Source: Aestuariibacter sp. A3R04 (GTDB taxonomy: Bacteria > Pseudomonadota > Gammaproteobacteria > Enterobacterales > Alteromonadaceae). From it: a DNA stretch of 64,000 nt. Each line of letters opens with the position of its first letter. The stretch's first letter is position 1. Under the pieces are notes generated by a model. The model searched no databases. It was not told the DNA's origin and saw nothing but the letters and a program-made list of their open reading frames with translations. A program made the translations under genes and the position numbers. Shown here piece after piece: positions 60,974-64,000 of this stretch. Location: the NCBI RefSeq assembly GCF_018860805.1, contig NZ_JAHKQR010000018.1, positions 1 to 64,000 of the forward strand. Reading direction: 5' to 3'.

Positions 60974-62119
60974 TCAAGGCTCTATGTGTTTTAGTTTTCT
61001 CGCTTCTCTGCCTAACGTTGGGAAAAACTCGGAAGGCACAAATTGTCCCAGCGCTTCCAGTTTCTCACCCAGCTCGCGATAGCTTGCTGCAGTAACGTTA
61101 ATATGACCCATTTTTCTCTTTTCCCGCACTGTTTTGCCATACCAATGCAAATGGCAACCGGGTATTTTAAGCAAATCACGGGAAAAGCTGCTACAACCGA
61201 TAATATTAACCATAGCACTCGGCCCTCGGGCAGCGGTATTTCCCAGCGGCAAGCCCACAACGGCGCGCAAGTGATTCTCAAACTGACTGGTATCACTACC
61301 ACTCATTGACCAGTGACCGGAATTGTGAACGCGTGGGGCCAGTTCATTCACCAACAAACCGTTACCACACTGAAACATTTCTACGGCCAGCACACCGACA
61401 TAGTTCATGCCGTCGGCGAGGTTGCGAAAGATGTCTTCTGCCTTGCTCTGCAAATCATCACTCACATTTGGCGCCGGCGCCACGGATACGTGGAGCTGCC
61501 CTTGGTGATGCAGGTTTTCAGCCAGAGGATACACTTTAATATCGCCTGATTTATCGCGTACACCCACCAAGGAAAGTTCGCGGTCAAAATTAACCATTTG
61601 CTCTACAACCAGCGGTACTGTAGTGAGGTTGAGATTACCCAGCGCTTGTTTTAGCTCTGGTAACTGCTCTTCACTGGTTAAACGCCACTGCCCATAGCCA
61701 TCGTAACCGTCGCGACTGGCCTTAATAATGAGTTTATCCCCTAGGGCTGATATACAATCTTCCAACTCATCAATGTAAGTCACGACCTTATGAGCGGCAT
61801 TCGGCACATTTAGTGCGTCTAACAAGCGTTTTTCCCTGACGCGGTCAGCGCCCACCAACACAGCATCGATGGAGGGGTATAATTTTTCTGACTTACTGGC
61901 TTCTTCCAGTAAGCGCTCCGGTACGTGCTCAAACTCAACAGTCAGCGCATCTGAAGATTCAATAGCCTGAGCCAGGGTAATGTCCAGCGGACGCTTGCTG
62001 ACGGGGTGTACAACGGTGTCATTGCTGACCTCCACTGCATGCACTTCAATACCCAGGGGACAACCCGCCAGGTACATCATTTGCGCGAGTTGCCCCGCCC
62101 CGTACACCAAAACTCTCAT
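60974..62119 (-). CDS. purK: N5-carboxyaminoimidazole ribonucleotide synthase
   Basis: A 381-residue ATP-grasp enzyme. [50 protein letters not shown] and [27 protein letters not shown] (about 242-268) are the PurK motifs. It makes N5-CAIR from AIR and bicarbonate, the substrate of PurE. It overlaps purE by four bases. Confidence 0.96.
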   Translation of the reverse strand: MRVLVYGAGQLAQMMYLAGCPLGIEVHAVEVSNDTVVHPVSKRPLDITLAQAIESSDALTVEFEHVPERLLEEASKSEKLYPSIDAVLVGADRVREKRLLDALNVPNAAHKVVTYIDELEDCISALGDKLIIKASRDGYDGYGQWRLTSEEQLPELKQALGNLNLTTVPLVVEQMVNFDRELSLVGVRDKSGDIKVYPLAENLHHQGQLHVSVAPAPNVSDDLQSKAEDIFRNLADGMNYVGVLAVEMFQCGNGLLVNELAPRVHNSGHWSMSGSDTSQFENHLRAVVGLPLGNTAARGPSAMVNIIGCSSFSRDLLKIPGCHLHWYGKTVREKRKMGHINVTAASYRELGEKLEALGQFVPSEFFPTLGREARKLKHIEP

Positions 62120-62607
62120 TCATCTAACTCCAATTCACCACTGCTCAACACGGTATCGGTTTGCGACTGCCTGAAAGCAATGACTTTATCACGCACATTA
62201 CCGTCATTCAGTGCCACAACCTGTGCGGCAAGTAATCCGGCATTGGCGGCACCGGCATCACCGATCGCAAGAGTACCTACAGCAACACCTTTGGGCATTT
62301 GCACGATGGACAACAGAGAATCTATACCGTTTAGCGCCTTAGATTTTACAGGGCAACCAAATACCGGCAGATGCGTATGCGCGGCGATCATGCCTGGCAG
62401 GTGTGCAGCACCACCAGCGCCGGCAATAATACAACTAAACCCCTCTTTGTGCGCAGATTCAGCAAACTCCACCAGCAAATTTGGTGTTCTATGAGCAGAC
62501 ACCACGCTTGCCTCATAGTCAACGCCAAGGTTTGTTAGCATTTTTGCAGCGTTCTGCATGGTGGGCCAGTCAGAGGTTGACCCCATAACAATAGCAACTT
62601 TGGCCAT
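62116..62607 (-). CDS. purE: N5-carboxyaminoimidazole ribonucleotide mutase
   Basis: A 163-residue enzyme. [53 protein letters not shown] and [12 protein letters not shown] are the PurE core. It converts N5-CAIR to CAIR in purine synthesis. It is first in the minus-strand purEK operon. Confidence 0.97.
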   Translation of the reverse strand: MAKVAIVMGSTSDWPTMQNAAKMLTNLGVDYEASVVSAHRTPNLLVEFAESAHKEGFSCIIAGAGGAAHLPGMIAAHTHLPVFGCPVKSKALNGIDSLLSIVQMPKGVAVGTLAIGDAGAANAGLLAAQVVALNDGNVRDKVIAFRQSQTDTVLSSGELELDE

Positions 62608-62818
62608 CGTGTGACTCCCGTCATCAAATTAATAGCTTGTGGGCCTGCGAATGTTTGATATTTATGCAACAAGCCAAAGAGCGGGAGATTTTAGCATAAA
62701 TTCTGATAATACCCATATACCGTACGACAGCCATGCGCGTATAAATCTATCTTTTTAACTTTTTTACTATAATCTATAAGGGAAACGGCACAAAACACAT
62801 CTGACAGATAGGATTTAT

Positions 62819-63697
62819 ATGCAGTCTCTCACATTTCGACTCTTGGAAGTGTTTCAAAGTATTGTTGACAATGGTTCCGTTACCGCCGCGTCCGCTGCCC
62901 TTTCATTGTCACAGCCGACAGTATCTTTACAATTAAAGAAGCTCACAGGCATTATCGGCATGCCATTATTCGAACAAACTTACGGACAGTTAAAGATGAC
63001 TGAGGCGGGTGAAGCTGTGTATCAGTGTGCCCAAGAAGTGCTCGGTTCTCAGTCCCGACTTGAAAGTCAGGTTCGCGCTTTGCAGGGTGTTGAAATAGGC
63101 ACGTTAAAGCTGTCGGTAGTCACCACTGCCAAGTACATCATTCCGCCAATCCTCAGCCCTTTCTGTCAACAGCATCCCAATATTGATGTACGTTTCACAG
63201 TGGGTAACCGGGCAGATATCATTGAACGCCTCCGACACAACCGTGACGACATTTATATTTTCACTCAACCACCTGCAGACAGTACCTTAGAATGTACGCC
63301 GTTTTTGCAAAACAAACTGGTCGTGATCGCCCCACCCAATTATGACGGCCCTGATCACTGTGATTTACAGACACTCAGCAAGCAAAAATTTTTACTCCGG
63401 GAGTTTGGCAGTGGCACCCGCCGGACTATTCAGGACTACTGTGATGAGCACGGTATCGTGTTTGAGAATCCCATGTTAATAGAGAGCAATGAGGCTATTC
63501 GCCTTGCCGTGACATCAGGTCTGGGTTTGGCTATCATTTCTGAGCACACACTGGAACAAACCCACAGAGAAAGTGTAAAAATACTTACGGTAAAAGATTT
63601 TCCGCTGGTGAACCACTGGCAGGCTGTCACCGTAAAACACCGACAGATAAGTCTTGCCGCCCAAGCATTTAAGCGGGCGCTATTGAGCGCGGAGTAG
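62819..63697 (+). CDS. LysR-family regulator
   Basis: A 292-residue LysR-type regulator of the CbbR-like branch. The N-terminal HTH is LEVFQSIVDNGSVTAASAALSLSQPTVSLQLKKL (residues 9-42), followed by an effector domain with GTLKLSVVTTAKYIIPPILSPF and REFGSGTRR. It is five bases upstream of nhaA, and regulation of the antiporter is an obvious but unproven guess. Confidence 0.9.
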   Translation: MQSLTFRLLEVFQSIVDNGSVTAASAALSLSQPTVSLQLKKLTGIIGMPLFEQTYGQLKMTEAGEAVYQCAQEVLGSQSRLESQVRALQGVEIGTLKLSVVTTAKYIIPPILSPFCQQHPNIDVRFTVGNRADIIERLRHNRDDIYIFTQPPADSTLECTPFLQNKLVVIAPPNYDGPDHCDLQTLSKQKFLLREFGSGTRRTIQDYCDEHGIVFENPMLIESNEAIRLAVTSGLGLAIISEHTLEQTHRESVKILTVKDFPLVNHWQAVTVKHRQISLAAQAFKRALLSAE

Positions 63698-63701
63698 TTA
63701 C

Positions 63702-64000
63702 ATGGCTAAAAGAGATGTTGAACAGGTACTAGATGATATTGTCTCTGACGTTCACAATTTTCTGAACCGCGATTCTTCGGCCGGAATCGTGCTGATGGCA
63801 GCTACCGTCCTGGCATTGATCGTAGCCAACACGCCACTCAATTATTATTACAACCAACTTATCGACATGTATGTCACCATTGCGGCTGGTAGTTTTGCCA
63901 TAGACAAACCTTTGTTGTTGTGGATCAACGATGGGTTGATGGCTGTGTTTTTCTTTCACGTCGGCCTGGAACTAAAACGAGAGGTTGCCGAAGGCGAACT
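63702..64000 (+). CDS. nhaA: Na+/H+ antiporter NhaA (start, cut by window end)
   Basis: The first 100 residues are inside the window. MAKRDVEQVLDD, FLNRDSSAGIVLMAATVLAL, NTPLNYYYN and LLWINDGLMAVFFFHVGLELKRE match the N-terminus of NhaA, which exchanges Na+ for 2 H+ and protects against salt and alkaline stress. ATG 63702 lies five bases after the LysR stop, so the two genes are cotranscribed. Confidence 0.93.
   Translation, partial: MAKRDVEQVLDDIVSDVHNFLNRDSSAGIVLMAATVLALIVANTPLNYYYNQLIDMYVTIAAGSFAIDKPLLLWINDGLMAVFFFHVGLELKREVAEGE

Noticed and set aside
61306-61549. Overlapping plus-strand frames within purK
   Set aside because: They are antisense shadows of purK without start signals or family features.

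Overview
The window looks like chromosomal DNA of a marine gammaproteobacterium, most likely from the Alteromonadales. The signs are TonB-dependent iron uptake, a Vibrio/Shewanella-type TtpC-ExbB-ExbD-TonB operon, a large chromosomal integron and moderate GC. The genus is inferred, not proven. No rRNA, CRISPR array, phage or intact insertion sequence was seen. The only RNA gene found is a tRNA-Thr.

Region 1 (1-18050) is the distal part of a sedentary integron: about 27 attC sites or attC remnants and about 28 cassettes. Most sites are 100-115 bp, very similar to one another, and oriented gene then attC on the + strand, so intI and attI should lie to the left of the window. Contents are typical: nine intact toxin-antitoxin modules (StbDE/RelE type, two HigBA, PIN/RHH, RelB/ParE type, ParD-like/RelE, ParDE, CcdAB, RelB-like/ParE) packed into 6.5-15.4 kb, one decayed HigBA, two DUF4160/DUF2442 pairs (one with a nonsense mutation), two HEPN proteins, small membrane proteins, and enzymes without pathway partners (NodB-type deacetylase, CHMI-family isomerase, PPOX-family flavoprotein, two exported alpha/beta hydrolases). 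Two cassettes are related copies of an element without a convincing gene but with a conserved hairpin. Several attC sites are shortened, split or mutated at the core.

Region 2 (18.4-28.2 kb) is iron uptake: a catecholate-type TonB receptor, a PiuC-like hydroxylase and an FMN alpha-hydroxy-acid dehydrogenase. The first and third share a 19-bp Fur-like operator. A TonB-receptor remnant follows, then a six-gene DUF3450-TtpC-ExbB-ExbD-TonB-TPR operon that energises such receptors.

Region 3 (28.2-34.4 kb) holds miscellaneous genes: a decayed DinB-family gene, DUF1275, VOC, RMD1/DUF155, a 57-aa lipoprotein, GNAT, macro domain and YitT.

Region 4 (34.4-51.3 kb) is the most interesting part: a peptidoglycan (muropeptide) scavenging locus. 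It encodes a BadF/BadG-type amino-sugar kinase, an exported class A-like serine hydrolase, alanine racemase, a sodium:solute symporter, MurQ, NamZ (DUF1343), an RpiR/MurR regulator, an M14 peptidase, a NagX-like membrane protein, a lipoprotein fusing an AmiD-type amidase, a peptidoglycan-binding domain and a class C beta-lactamase-like domain, an NhaC-type antiporter and a gamma-glutamyltransferase lipoprotein. The proposed flow is: amidase and NamZ release MurNAc outside the cytoplasm, the symporter imports it, the kinase makes MurNAc-6-P, MurQ makes GlcNAc-6-P and D-lactate, and the peptidases and racemase handle the stem peptides. AT-rich palindromes related to GGAATAAT-N7-ATTATTTC lie in the promoter regions and may be the RpiR operator.

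Region 5 (51.3-64.0 kb) is mostly housekeeping: VOC protein, aldehyde dehydrogenase, PurA, a CnoX-like thioredoxin/TPR protein, an Orn/Lys/Arg decarboxylase-family protein, a PQQ-type sugar dehydrogenase, Dps, PCuAC, tRNA-Thr, PurE-PurK, and a LysR regulator followed by the start of nhaA.
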